Of a stretch of 64,000 bases of DNA, positions 21,494-33,450 are shown one piece after another. The position numbers and the translations under genes are program-made. Where the stretch lies: positions 11,336,501 through 11,400,500 of the forward strand of contig NC_059399.1 in the NCBI RefSeq assembly GCF_905220565.1. Reading direction: 5' to 3'. The stretch is from Melitaea cinxia (lineage: Eukaryota > Arthropoda > Insecta > Lepidoptera > Nymphalidae). The notes under the pieces are model-generated. The model was not told where the DNA came from. It worked only from the letters and a program-made list of their open reading frames with translations, and did no database searches. The number at the start of each line of letters is the position of its first letter. Position 1 is the first letter of the stretch.

Positions 21494-21784
21494 CTAAAAT
21501 TGACCATAAATCATAATCCAGCGGATTAAGATCGGGACTAGATGACGGCAAGTCTTCAGCTCTGATGAAGTCCGGAACCTTGGCCTTTCTAACCAAGATT
21601 GAGCTTTATGACCCGGTGCCGAGGCAGCGGCGGCTTCTTGGTTATTGAACATGGTATTGTTAATGGGCTTCACTACCTTCCCAAGAATGGTATCTTGATA
21701 CCCTTGTGCCGATGTTTTGATACCCTTTTCCCAAAAATATGGCTCAGTCACTCCTTCATAGCTACCACCCCACCAAACCACCAC
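21494..21784 (-). pseudogene. mariner-like transposase fragment (C-terminal half)
   Basis: An open stretch encodes the WWGGSYEGVTEPYFWEKGIK block, then after a frameshift the SPDLNPLDYDLW motif near 21510-21540. The N-terminal half lies at 21790-22130 in shifted frames. Non-functional: internal deletion plus frameshifts. Confidence 0.75.
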
Positions 21785-22165
21785 TGAAGTCTCTTACAGG
21801 CTACAAGTCCTAAATCATCTTTTAAAATACGCAACATGGTTTTAGGTGCTATCTTCATTTCCTGAGATAAAATCTTGTTTTCGGACAGGATATCTTCGAA
21901 TTCTTTCCCTTATTGCTCTGATCAGACCTTTTTCGTACGAACACCACGTGAAAGGCAAGATCTTTTTCTGTCACGAACAGAGGAGGTTTCATTGTACCTT
22001 TCAATAGCCCGGCACAAAAACATTTGACTAATACCAAGCGTATGGAGAGTTTTAAATATTGTATTTGGCTACATATCTACTTTGTGTAATGCAATCACAA
22101 CGATACGATTCTCTTTATCATCCCACTCTATTTTAATATCATAAAATATTTTACAATGTATTGGC

Positions 22166-23060
22166 GCAAAAATAAAAAAACAAAATAAACAATCATATAA
22201 AAATGACAGATCCAGTTTCAAATGTATTATTTTGTTTATTTTTAATTGTAACAGTATTTATGGCCAGGCTATGTATATATAGATGGAGTTAAAGACGTTT
22301 TACTTCAGTCATCCCGTCAAATAGGTTTGCAAATATAAGTCCAAGGGAGTAAAGAGGAGGACCTTACTCCCTTTACTCGCTTGAGCTCTTAGTATACAAA
22401 CAAGAAATTTTCGAAACCTTGTTATTATTCTTATGTAAAATGATAATTTTCAACTCGTATCACTTGTCACAGGAGACACAGGCTTTATTGCATTGAATTT
22501 ATAAGAGTTTAAAAAGAAGGGACCCAAGCTTCTGCACAAGAACTTTTATTCTCTCGTGTTGCGTGTCAGCGTTGGTCGGCAAAAGAGGGTCCCGAACATC
22601 TGGTCAACATCTTTCGTAGTAGAGCGTGGTATGCATTACACGTCGTTTACTAGAATTAAATTATTTTGATGATTCTAACAATATTTTTAATTATTTTTGT
22701 TATAATTATATACCTAGCAAAGATAAATCATTTGCTTTGATTGTATTTTTCTGAACATTAAAATCGACTGTATATTCTTCAAAAATAAAACTATTTTGTC
22801 TGGTTATTTTTAGGTTCATGGAATCGTGATTTTGAAAATTTTATCTTTTACCATTTTTCAATCAGAGTTATTAATTTAACATAACGACTACTCAATACGA
22901 CTTACTCAAGCTTTTAACTAAAACAGCACAAAATAAGATAATTAAATTTGGAAAATCCAAAACTGCACATCTCACTCCTTCCAACTATTGCTTGCAGTTT
23001 ATAGATACTTAGCGCTCTATAGTAGCTTGTTTATAATCTCGATGGCTGTGATACTATTTT
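22166..23060. other. AT-rich DNA, nothing recognised
   Basis: No coding or known repeat identified. A weak GC-richer patch occurs near 22330-22400 and 22540-22640. Confidence 0.4.
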
Positions 23061-23680
23061 TAACCGACTTCCAAAAAAGGAGGAGGTTCTCAATTCGACT
23101 GTATTTTTTTTTTTTTTTTTTTTTTTTTTGTATGTTACATCAGAACTTTTGACCGGGTGGACCGATTTCGACAAATTTTGTTTTAATCGAAAGGTGGTGT
23201 GTGCCAATTGGTCCCATTTAAATTTATTTGAGATCTAACAACTACTATTCGAGTTATATCTAATAATGTGTTTTTACTTAACGCTTTTTTCGTCGACCTA
23301 CGTTGTATTATACCGCATAACTTTCTATTGGATGTACCGATTTTGATAATTCTTTTTTTGTTGGAAAGGAGATATCCCTAGTTTGGTATCATGATAAGGA
23401 AACCAGGATCTGATGATGGGATCCCAGAGAAATTGATGGAAATTCTTGAAAATCCGCAATAACTTTTTATTGGGTGTACCGATTTTGATAATTTTTAATT
23501 TAATCGAAAGCTGATGTTTATCATGTGGTCACATATAAATTTTATCGAGATCTGATAACTACTTTTTGAGTAATCTTTGATAACGCGTAGTTACTTGACT
23601 ATTTTTTCGTCGATCTACATTGTATTACTCGTCGATGTAATTGAAGTCGGTTTTTTTTTCGTTTGCGAGCAAACACAATT
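23061..23680 (+). mobile_element. MITE-like element, AACCGACTTC family, copy 1
   Basis: Starts TAACCGACTTCCAAAAAAGG, ends GAAGTCGGTTTTTT then GCGAGCAAACACAATTA. AACCGACTTC and GAAGTCGGTT are inverted termini. The middle repeats modules containing TGGGTGTACCGATTTTGATAA. No transposase. Confidence 0.8.
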
Positions 23681-23831
23681 ATATTATTATGGAAACGTGG
23701 TAATATTTATTGTAAAAAAAATTAAGAATTTATCAGCCTTCATATTCAATAGGCTTCTTATAGTTAATAGCTTTCTGACAATAAAAAACAGCCTAATTTG
23801 TCAAGCGATTTTCACTTTATTTTGCTATCAT

Positions 23832-24534
23832 TAACCGACTTCCAAAAAAGGAGGAGGTTCTCAATTCGACTGTATTTTTTTTTTAAGTATGTTACATCAG
23901 AACTTTTGACCGTGTGGACCGATTTCGACAAATTTCTTTTTAATCGAAAGGTGGTGTGTGTCAATTGGTCCCATTTAAATTTATTTGAGATCTAACGACT
24001 ACTTTTCGAGTTATATCAAATAATGCGTTTTTACTTGACGCTTTTTTCGTCGACCTACGTTGTATTATACCGCATAACTTTCTACTGGATGTACCGATTT
24101 TGACAATTCTTTTTTTGTTGGAAAGGAGATATCCCTAGTTTAGTTCCATGATAAGGAAACCAGGATCTGATGATGGGATCCCAGAGAAATCGAGGGAAAC
24201 TCTCGAAAATCCGCAATTACTTTTTACTGGGTGTACCGATTTTGATAATTCTTTTTTTGTTGAAAAGAAGATATCCCTATTTTAGTATCATGATAAGGAA
24301 ATCAGGACCTGATGATGGGATCTCAGAGAAATCGAGGGAAACTCTTGAAAATCCGCAATAACGTTATACTGGGTGTACCGATTTTAATAATTTTTAATTT
24401 AATCGAAAGCTGATGTTTGTCATGTAATCTTTGATAACGCGTAGTTACTTGACTATTCTTTCGTCGATCTACGTTGTATTACTCGTCGATGTAATTGAAG
24501 TCGGTTTTTTTTCGTTTGCGAGCAAACACAATTA
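23832..24534 (+). mobile_element. MITE-like element, AACCGACTTC family, copy 2
   Basis: Direct-orientation second copy, about 150 bp after copy 1 and very similar. It has one extra internal module (GAGATATCCCTAGTTTAGT...AAATCCGCAATTACTTTTTA occurs twice). Ends GAAGTCGGTTTTTTTTCG near 24510. Confidence 0.8.
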
Positions 24535-24539
24535 TTTTA

Positions 24540-25330
24540 CATTCAAAACGTAGACTCCAACATATTTAATTTATAGTTTGCCGTGTATTCTGTATAAGTT
24601 TGCATTTTATAGCATATTAATGCAATCGTTGTAAAAATGTAGAGGTTTAAGAATAAGCGCTTCCAGTACTTTTCGTTGAGAGAGTAAATTACATCCAGAG
24701 GCGGGCAAAAGTATATTTAGAAACGATTCGTGAATGAAATAAATTATTTAGGATCTTATAAATAAACACAAACAGACTGTTCCACATAGTGAAAAGTGCA
24801 ATAGATCTACAGCCTCGACGGGCCCGCGGCTCAGCGCACACTTGAGGCCATTTCAAGATTATTATCTTTCGCTAGTCTCATTTCATCGCACAAAGCGATC
24901 TTAACATCTATTTATAAAAGACTAGGCGGACCACGCGAAAAGGTGCGAAGATTAAAGATCGTATCAGTTCGAAGTGCGTTTTCCACATCATACGGGCGAC
25001 ACTTCAAAGATTCACGCCGGTCTGAATTAATGCCACGTTTTGTACGCTATTCTTTTCTAAAGTGCGGGCTTTGATAATAATTTCTAAGCTCTGATAATTA
25101 TGTGGGCTATATTTATAGATCGTTTTGTCCTCTTTATTCCTTGAATAGCTTAAAATCTCTTACAGTACTTGTATACTTACGAATTTACTGGCAAGGATAT
25201 TTAAATGTCCATATCACCTACGAAGATCTTCCCACTGATCATATACAATACTTACTAAATGTTTCTCTTTTGCGTTATTTATTATGTATGAAAACCTGTG
25301 ACGAGATTCTTTCTACAATACAATACAATA
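24540..25330. other. Intergenic, no gene recognised
   Basis: A moderately GC-rich stretch at 24800-25030 includes TATAAAAG (24913) and ATCAGTTCG (24963), but the spacing of 53 bp is wrong for a TATA-Inr pair. No coding found. Confidence 0.4.
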
Positions 25331-25331
25331 C

Positions 25332-25656
25332 TGCTGTGTGGCTTCGGCACTAAAGAATTTAGCCACCCCCTCTCTTCCCGTGGGTGTCGTAAGAGGCGAC
25401 TAAGGGATAACAAGGTTCCACTGCCACCTTGGAACTTAAGAAGCCGACCGATGGCGGGATAACCATCCAACTGCTGGCTTTGAAATACACAGGCCGAAGA
25501 CGGGCAGCAGCGTCTTCGGTGCGACAAAGCCAGTACTGCGGTCACCAACCCGCCTGCCCAGCGTGGTGACTATGGGCAAAACACATGAGTTCACGTTATT
25601 TTTGGCGTGGGCTTGTGGAGGCCTATGTCCAGCAGTGGACTGTATAGGCTGTAATG
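25332..25656 (+). mobile_element. RTE-derived composite non-autonomous retroposon
   Basis: Starts near TGCTGTGTGGCTTCGGCACT, passes CACCCCCTCTCTTCCCGTGG and ends with the RTE-like tail GAGGCCTATGTCCAGCAGTG...ATAGGCTGTAATGATGA. The flanks share CAATACAATAC, a plausible target duplication. The same arrangement occurs inverted at 60632-60945. Open frames are broken. Confidence 0.78.
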
Positions 25657-25840
25657 ATGACAATACAATACACTTTATTGTACACCAAAAGAGAGATAAT
25701 AAATATAGATTTAAACAGAGTATCATAAGGTACAAAGGGCGACTAGATTCTTTCTACTCATACTAAGTATTGAGAGAATGTTTGATTCGTTACATCATCC
25801 ACTTAGTCAGGACCCATTTTACGTTATTTTAATGATAGCC

Positions 25841-27144
25841 GTAGGGGAGCGAGGGGCTTGTTGTAACATTTTTCATCAAAACTAATATATCTTGAAATCT
25901 ATTGATTATATTGCTACTAAATAAAGATGGATGGATGCTGTAACTCTTCCTCTACCCAATAAAGTAAAAATAATACCATAACTATTAGTCATTATTTTAC
26001 AATCAATTATTTTCTAGAAGAAGTGCGGTGTTACAACTTACCTCGTGCTTGGGGCAAGTTGTAACATCTACCGGGGCAAGTAGTAACGACAAAAAAAAAA
26101 AAACGACACTAATACCTGTAATTATTTATTCTTTGTTTATTTTTAACAAAATTGACACCTTTTTAAAGAAGGTATTATGTAATTCTTATCAAAAATCAAC
26201 TCAAATAGACTTTTAAGTAATCAATGCCTAAAAATTAAATAATTAGCTGTTTTATGTACTTAAACACTACTTATAATCATCATTGCACTTTTATATCACA
26301 GTAAGTAATTAAATTATTTATATCTAAGGTATGCTTCGTAATTATCTCTTTTTAACATCTATCTAACAAAGTATTGTACTTATATAAGAATCAACATTTG
26401 GTAGGTTTCATTATAATTAAATTCAGTCTTCATCTGAGCAACAATTAATACAAATAAAAGAAATAGTGTCTCCTGTAACACATCCTACATGTGCCCACAT
26501 CTTACAAATGATACACTCTACCCAATCTTCTTTATTTGAATCTGTATAAGCTTCACTACATACTAGACAATATGTATCTATAAAGAGAGACGTGACATAA
26601 TCCGAAAGTCTGACTAGCTTACCGAATACTGCATTTTTTTTTCTAAAACTTCAGCTGCCGCTAACTCGTACACTTCTTGGCTTTGTGTTGCCCGCTCTGA
26701 CTTTCTTTTATACACCCTCATTCTAGAAGAACATAACTTGGGGCATATTGTAACACGTTACATCAAGCCTGGAATTTTGTTACAACTAGCCCCGGGTTTT
26801 TGTTACAACTAACCCTAACATAACTATTTAAACAATTTAGTAACCTTAAAAACTGTTACACATTATCAAAGATAGATAAATTTGTATGTAAATAAGATAT
26901 AGAAAGTATTAAGAATGCAAACCAAAATTTTACGACAGTACAATTTCATATTACCCGGCAAAAATGATGCGCGTGCACAATTTCGCTCACTGCGCCGACT
27001 GGCGGGATACTGGCTATGGCAACATGATGCAGCGCGGACGATAGGTTAAATTGAGTCAAAGAAATGCGTTGATAAAGTTTAAGATCCTAGTAAAAGAGCC
27101 TGTTACTACTTACCCCTGTTACAACAAGCCCCTCGCTCCCCTAC
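25841..27144. mobile_element. pogo/Tigger-like DNA transposon, internally deleted, with perfect long inverted ends
   Basis: 25841-25867 and 27118-27144 are perfect 27-base inverted repeats (GTAGGGGAGCGAGG.../...CCTCGCTCCCCTAC). The TA inside each end fits a TA target duplication, typical of Tc1/mariner/pogo elements. Sub-terminal repeats of GTTACAAC/GTTGTAAC type occur at 26030-26085 and 26735-26820. Inside, the minus strand keeps a PHD-finger coding remnant (26423-26608). No DDE catalytic domain remains in the 1.3 kb, so it is non-autonomous. Confidence 0.85.
26423..26608 (-). pseudogene. PHD-finger coding remnant of a pogo/Tigger-like transposase
   Basis: The minus frame ends in TGA at 26423-26425 and encodes a Cys4-His-Cys3 pattern: YCLVC, then WVECIICKMWAHVGC, then FICINCC, with an acidic SDED end. 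PHD fingers at the C terminus of pogo/Tigger-like proteins are common in insects. A second frame just upstream (about 26610-26720, minus) encodes a Lys/Arg-rich and helical stretch and is broken by a stop/frameshift. Only this C-terminal part is left. Confidence 0.7.
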
Positions 27145-27880
27145 GTAAATAGTTTGTATTTATTAGAACTAATTATAATAACAGTAAATTGGTGTCGATA
27201 ATTAAATTCAATTCGCATTTTTATTAACAACTTGTAAAAGTTGCTGATAGAAGCACCATCATAATGACTTACGGAACGCTCAACAATACTCGGCTGTGGT
27301 TTCGGTAAAATTGATCACCGAGAGACACCATTCAAGATATCGTAACATTAGTCAAAAATAGCAAAGCAGTACAACAAGGCGCTTATACTACTCTTGGTTA
27401 GACATAGCGAGGGACACTTCGTATCACGACTGACATCGCATCGCAGAGCGTCGCGCGAACTCAAGACGACATCGACACAGGGCTCAATAATCTGCTGTGA
27501 CAACTATAAGCCACAGCGTCTTGCATTCCAATCACCAAGAAAACGCTAAAGTACCTACATTGAGCGTGGTGCTCACACTAATTAGTGAAAATTTACCAAA
27601 TAATATACTCGTCCGAAAACTGTAAATGTTAAACAATATAGTTAAAAATGTGTTAATTTATTCAATAGTGTCAAATAGAAAAATATATTTATTGTGTATG
27701 AATAATTGAAAATTGTAATTTTTATCAGAAAGCATTTGACATTCCAAGTAGAAATAAAAATAGAACGACTCACCAGATTGCTGACCAATTAATTCAAAAA
27801 CAAAAATAATAATTAGAAGTGTCACGAAAAAAATATTGTTCTTTCTTCTTCGACGTCATCTTTTCCAGTCTAAGCGCCCC
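27145..27880. other. Intergenic, GC-richer patch without a recognised gene
   Basis: 27380-27540 is relatively GC- and CpG-rich for this region (CATCGCATCGCAGAGCGTCG). No frame with homology recognised. Could be a regulatory or noncoding exon, or old repeat. Confidence 0.35.
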
Positions 27881-28156
27881 TTTTTAAACAACTTCAAAAA
27901 AGGAGGATGTTCTCGATTCGGTTATATTTTTTATGTTACCTCTTTTGACTGGATGTATCAATTTTGATGATTCTTTATTTGATTGAAAGCTGATGCTTGT
28001 CATGAGGTCTTATCTAAATTTAATCAACATCTGACGATACTTTTAGAGTTATTTTTAATAATGCGTATTTACTAGACTGTCTTTTCGTCTACTTACGTTG
28101 TACTAATTGTTAATGTAATTGAAGTCGGTTATTTTCGTTTGCAAGCAAACACAATC
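27881..28156 (+). mobile_element. MITE-like element, AACCGACTTC family, short diverged copy
   Basis: Starts TTTTTAAACAACTTCAAAAA, ends GAAGTCGGTTATTTTCG then GCAAGCAAACACAATCC. Single internal module only, about 275 bp. Confidence 0.7.
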
Positions 28157-28940
28157 CTTTTACAGAAGATAAAAATACCTAGTACTCAAATCTCACAGAA
28201 TCAGAACTTTATCATTTTTTTTATGTTGGTTAAAAAACGCAAAGTTGTAGCTCAAGTAAACACTTATTTCAATTTAAAAATTGTAACAGTGTTTTTGAAA
28301 GTTTTATAATTATTCATAAATGTATTGGTTGCGTCTATTTCTTAAGTTATTATTAGAAAGATTATTATTAATGACTCGCTGCTATGAAGCGTTATCTCAC
28401 AAAGAGATTTCCCTTTAAACTACACTGTCATCCGTGAACACAACAATCCACAGAGGTATCAGAGTACTTTGTTGTTCCTCCCGAGGCTAAGTCCTTTGTT
28501 TTCTAAAACCTTCCGAGCTCTTTAATACTTTGTAATGGTGAGACAAATTCTGTGTGCCTTGCTGTCTGGCGATGAGTGAGTTGAGATGAGTTTTTCTTAT
28601 GTTACTAAATCCCCACTTTGTGGATCTTTTGTCGTCGTTATTTTTGTGTTTTGTTTATGTTTCGCTTGTTATCGCAATTGAGGAAACTTTCTTAAATAAA
28701 AACGAGCAATGAAATCATGACACATATTTCGACTTATTTTTTTCGTTTAATTGTGAATACTTATATTTTTCAAAAGAACTTGCTATCGTTTTAATAATTT
28801 AAAACTATGACAATTTTACAACAATTATCTATAAATTACTATAACCAATTAAAATTCATTTGTTACTTTTTATTTTTTATTTTATCTCATACTATTTTAA
28901 TGTAGCATAGAGTATAATTAAGATCTTTCCTGTTTCTTAT

Positions 28941-29510
28941 TTTTAACAGACTTCAAAAAAGAAGGAGGTTACTCAATTCAACCGTATAAATATATATATT
29001 TTTATGTATGTTGGGGGATAACTCCGTCGTTTATGAACCGATTTTGATAATTCTTAGATATCCCTGTTTCCCCGGAGATATCCCTAGTTTGGTACCATGA
29101 TAAGGAAACCAGGATCTGATGTTTTTTTTTTTATGTCACTAGGTCGGCAAACAAGCGTACGGCTCACCTGATGGTAAGCGATTACCGTAGCTTACAGACA
29201 CCTGCAACACCAGAAGCATCGCAAGCGCGTTGCCGACCCAATCCCCGATCCAGGAGATCCAGGAGAGATGAAACTCTCGAAAATCCGCATAACTTTTTAC
29301 TGGGTGTACCGATTTTAATGATTTTTAATTTAATCGAAAGCCGATGTTTATCATGTGGTCACATTTGAATTTCATCGAGATCTGATTACAACTTTTGGAG
29401 TAATCTTTGATAATGTGTATTTACTTGACTATTTTTTCGTTTACCTACGTTGTATTACTTGTCGATTTAATTGAATTCGGTTTTTCTTCGTTTGCCTGCA
29501 AACACAATTA
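28941..29510 (+). mobile_element. MITE-like element, AACCGACTTC family, with nested foldback arm
   Basis: Starts TTTTAACAGACTTCAAAAAA and ends GAATTCGGTTTTTCTTCG...CAAACACAATTA. The internal CCAGGATCTGATG module is interrupted at about 29123-29252 by a T-run and a GGCAAACAAGCG-type arm. Confidence 0.75.
29143..29252 (+). repeat. Single foldback arm nested in a MITE-like copy
   Basis: TCGGCAAACAAGCGTACGGC...GCAAGCGCGTTGCCGACCC, the same arm as at 512 and 8632. The host element resumes afterwards at GATCCAGGAGAGATG. Confidence 0.75.
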
Positions 29511-29600
29511 TTTATTAAAAAGATATCTACATATGCGTATTTCATTATATATTGAAAAAAAGACAGACCGCTACTGAGGATAGTCTATTTTTATTATCGC

Positions 29601-30400
29601 ACTAGCTGTTACCCGCGGTTTCGTTCGCTTAGAAATTGAATTTCAAATTTACCGAAATACGTGTTAATAAATTTAACGTCAAAAGCCTAAATATAAAGTT
29701 TTATACTTTGACTCCCGAAATGGAGCACTTTCTCATTAATCTGTATACTAATTATTATCAACCTACATTATCGTATCAACTTTTCTTATACCCCTTAGAC
29801 GACCCCCGTAAATTTTTCAATAAGCCTGAAACACATTTTTACTTATTTACAAAGTTTTATATCTCTAATATTAAAAGAATCGAACGGACTTCTATAAAAT
29901 CTTCCCTAATTCATGCCTTTTAAGGCTAGAATTTCCTTAAATACTGATATATGTATTTATTTATTTTTGATGACAAAACCTTAAAACAAATTTTTAAGGA
30001 TTTGTCATTAAAAATAACGAATTTATCTAATTTTTTTATCTTATATTTCATCCTTGTACGGGTAAGATATCTACAAACGTACGAAACACGTATTCAATCA
30101 TTAGACAAAAAATAAATTTTATACTTTTTTTTTCTCAATACTAAAATGATGGAGCTTCTGACACACCTATTTAAGAGTAGAATCTCCATAAACACTGAAT
30201 TGAATGTCACTGTCAGTGAAAGTCTCATAAAATCGGTTCAGCCGTTTCGGAGATTAGCCCGGACAAGCAGACAGACAAAAATTCTAAAATCGTTCGTTGT
30301 GTGTCTATCGTGTACATAAATAACTATACGTATTTGAAAAAAAACACAGTTATTTTGAAATCACAGACAGACATATATCATTTTTATTTATACGTATAGA
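29601..30400 (+). repeat. 'ACTAGCTGTTACCCGCGG' dispersed repeat, long copy
   Basis: Starts CACTAGCTGTTACCCGCGGT, contains AAAATCGGTTCAGCCGTTTC and ends in CAGACAGACAAAAATTCTAA. Open frames inside are short and without homology that I recognise. Confidence 0.6.
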
Positions 30401-30899
30401 TGTATAGATAGTACAAAGTTTAAATCATTGCACAATAACGTATAGTGGTTATAAAAGTTTTATAAAAAGACTACGCAGGCCTTTGTGAACGCATTGAAGC
30501 GTACCTATTAATCCTCTATGTTGAAAATAATACGATACGAGCGTCATGAAGGTGTAAATATAGCATAGCGACGTGCACATTGCGACTTATTATATTTTCA
30601 TTTTATTTCAATACATATATTTAACACTTATGTATGTACATTTTGAAAATAAAAAATCATAATTTTGTTCAATAAATTAATCTAAAATTTGCACGTAATT
30701 TAAATTTTCACTTCACAGATATCTTATACGACAAACAAACAACATATACCTTAGATGTTTTTTGACCGTCAACTCAAATTAGAGCAGGGTGGTTGATCTA
30801 ACTTTTTTTTTACATAGAAGAAGAGATCTACTATTAGTTGTGTGACGCCTATAGAGTGTCAATATATATGATATATAAGCTGGTTCTTTCAAAAAAATG

Positions 30900-31440
30900 A
30901 CACACTGACCAGAATCCTTAGTCACAGCTTGACGGAGTATATTTCGATTATCGGAAGGCATTTGATGCGGTCGACAAAGATTGGAATCGCTGTTAAAGTT
31001 ATTTTTCTGTTACGTAGTCTCTATCTCCGTAAGCGGAGGTAGCCTTTACAGTTTAACGGACATCTTTCAGAATATGTTTTTCTATGTACGTCAGGTATTA
31101 AACCGTCAGTTCCTCAGTCTTTATTTTTACTTAATCTTTTGATTTACCTGATACAGCGCACGTTATTTATCGCAATTATAGGTGACTTAAAATATTTCTT
31201 GGTAGTTCTTCTCTTCAGATTGTCAGTTGTTGCAGCATGTTATTGAAACAGTTTATGGAATTAAGTACATGAAATAAACTGATATTTAAAAAAAATTGTG
31301 TTCTTGCTGTTGGTGGGTTTATCTTGACGTAATATCTAAAAATTATGGTGGTGATAAAAATATCATAAAATAGCCTTCGAGTAAGAAGCACTTTGAAAAA
31401 TAACACATTTACCTGGAGTGAGTTACAAGAGGCAAAATAC
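30900..31440 (+). pseudogene. Degraded jockey/I-like LINE reverse transcriptase fragment
   Basis: + frames show VYFDYRKAFDAVD (about 30937-30975, RT motif A), then TSGIKPSVPQ with LFLLNLL (about 31089-31140, resembling the SGVPQGS..LLFLLF motif) and DCQLLQHVIETVYG (about 31220-31262). The pieces are in different frames with stops between them. Old relic; clade assignment is approximate. Confidence 0.6.
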
Positions 31441-31690
31441 ATACGTATTCTGATTTAAGCAATTCTAATTTTTTTTAAAACAGCTTTAATATAAGAAGTA
31501 TATATATATATTTTTTGCTAACCTTATGTATACGATTCCTTAGAACTAAGAAAATACATTTTTTTGATGAATTATTTCTTAATGAAGTCACATGGTAAAT
31601 TTCTTACAAAAGATTTCACGTCACGTTAAGCGGTGTACTCAATATACAGAGCAGAGTTGTAGATATGGATGTTAAAATAATTAATTGATT

Positions 31691-31792
31691 CAGTCTGTAA
31701 TATCCCACTTCTGGACATAGGCATCTTTCTCCATCTAGGAGAAGGATCGAGCTTAATCCGCTATGCCGCTTCGTTACGGTTTGGCATATAAT
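31691..31792 (-). repeat. SINE tail fragment
   Basis: CAGTCTGTAATATCCCACTT...AGGAGAAGGATCGAGCTTAA matches the distal part of the SINE at 21081-21180. Head absent. Confidence 0.7.
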
Positions 31793-33210
31793 AATGAAGT
31801 TTTAGCATTAATTGTGCTTAATAGTGTAACGTGATCTAACTCTAGATCTATATTATTTGTCTGCCGTGTTTCATAGAATGATCAACGACATGTTGTAACA
31901 AAAATTTTGCGTAGTTTGAGGTTTTATTAACGCATAAACTCATAAGATTTGAAATACATATTGCTCTGTAATAAATAAAAATATACATAAGAAACGAAAA
32001 TGGAATAAATAGTGACTGATAAGAAATACCTACAATTTGTAATGGGAGAGTCTGGTGTATAAAAATTTCATGCTTCTTGTCCCTCCCACTTCAGCAATGC
32101 GTATATTAATCAGGTCAGGCAGTGCGACTTTCATAAAGTATCTGATTTAATTACGTTCCAAGTAGTAATTTATTCTAGCCTTTCAATGTAAGAGTTGATA
32201 TCATTTTTTAATTTTACAGAAAACTGTAGTAGCGTACTGAGCAAAACAGTGACTTTATTTTTAGTTAATTTTAATTTCACGAATTATAAAATATAAAACA
32301 TTTCGAAGGTTTAGCATAATTGCGTAACGATATGAATACAAATGCTTCAAGCGGATTTAGGTCTGTGTATGACATTTATCATATAGGTAGGTACTTTTGT
32401 AACAAAAGAGCCAAATTTACAGGGTTATCTCATTAATTGCTGTAAAGTTTACAAAGGACTGCCATTGTTTGACTGACTTTTAAAGAGTGACAATATGTAA
32501 ATAAGAAAAACGTTATTTATGTTAATATTTTTATTAATTCATTATACTACACTCGTACTATTAAAAACAATTTGGTTAAAACCTTTACAAGACATTTTAG
32601 ACTCGTCGTGTTTAATTAAAATTGCTTTTGTAGACACATCACGGATATGTATTTTTGCTGCTCATATTTCATTATCTGAAGCGTCCAATCGTGGCGAATA
32701 GGCCTATTGTTTTTAGTCATTGAATGTCGATTTTCATCGAGTATTGGTTTCATAGGGGTTTTTCCTGAAACCAATAGGTCGGAATTGAGTTACTGTTACC
32801 GTTTTAAAAACTTTTAGACAATTTATTCGTAAAAATATTTATTATTTTATACATGCAATGTCAAATGAAAATGGTAAATATTTTCTTAGCGAGTCTTAAT
32901 CGAATTGCTTTCAATGTCGTCGAAGCGAGGAGATAAAACTAATATAACAACGTTGGATACTCTTATCAAAAGATGGTTTAAGTTGTTATTGCCTTCTGGG
33001 CTTTTGGCTACTTATTGGAAATTTCTTAAAGATTACGAGTCTTTTGGAAATTTTAGAATTCGTGACAATTTAATGGCCTACGGCAATATTGGTGCGTTGC
33101 AAATCTATGTTATGGTTCTGTACTTATTTCTTCTTCTGTCTATACTTATAAAGTCAGCTTTTAATCATTTAAAGACATCGACCATTATATTAATAAATTA
33201 TTATAGTGTT
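31793..33210. other. AT-rich DNA, nothing recognised
   Basis: A 102-codon open frame at 32905-33213 has no motif I recognise and its composition resembles its surroundings. No splice-supported exon. Confidence 0.4.
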
Positions 33211-33450
33211 TAACTAGCTGTACCCGCGACTTTGTCCGCGTGTAATTTAACAAAAAAGTTATTGTTCAGTTAGTATAGTTATAAAATAAATAAAATCCTA
33301 AAATAAAAGTAGCTTAAGTTACTCCTTACTATATCAGCTATCGGCTGGCGAAAGTCTTGTCAAAATCGGTCCAGCCGTTTCAGAGATTAGCTGGAACAAA
33401 CAGACAAACAGACAAAAATTGTAAAAAATGTTATTTTGGTACATATACCG
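33211..33450 (+). repeat. 'ACTAGCTGTACCCGCG' dispersed repeat, short copy
   Basis: AACTAGCTGTACCCGCGACT ... AAAATCGGTCCAGCCGTTTC ... CAGACAAACAGACAAAAATT. Closely matches 1102-1330. Confidence 0.7.

Larger units (their letters stand above)
20960..22165 (-). mobile_element. Decayed mariner-like (Tc1/mariner superfamily) transposon
   Basis: Minus-strand frames give recognisable transposase pieces. An N-terminal helix-turn-helix region is encoded around 21840-22130 (GISQMFLCRAIERYNE, KTMLRILKDDLGL). After a gap come VVWWGGSYEGVTEPYFWEKG and the DDE-domain end SSSPDLNPLDYDLW (about 21500-21545). The stretch between is missing, several frameshifts are present, and a SINE interrupts the 3' part. 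Exact ends and inverted termini are not clear. Confidence 0.82.

Noticed and set aside
24913..24970. TATAAAAG plus TCAGT as a core promoter
   Set aside because: The spacing of 53 bp does not fit a TATA-initiator pair, and no gene follows.
27380..27540. GC-rich patch as a host-gene exon
   Set aside because: No frame with recognisable protein and no paired splice sites; left as an unexplained patch.
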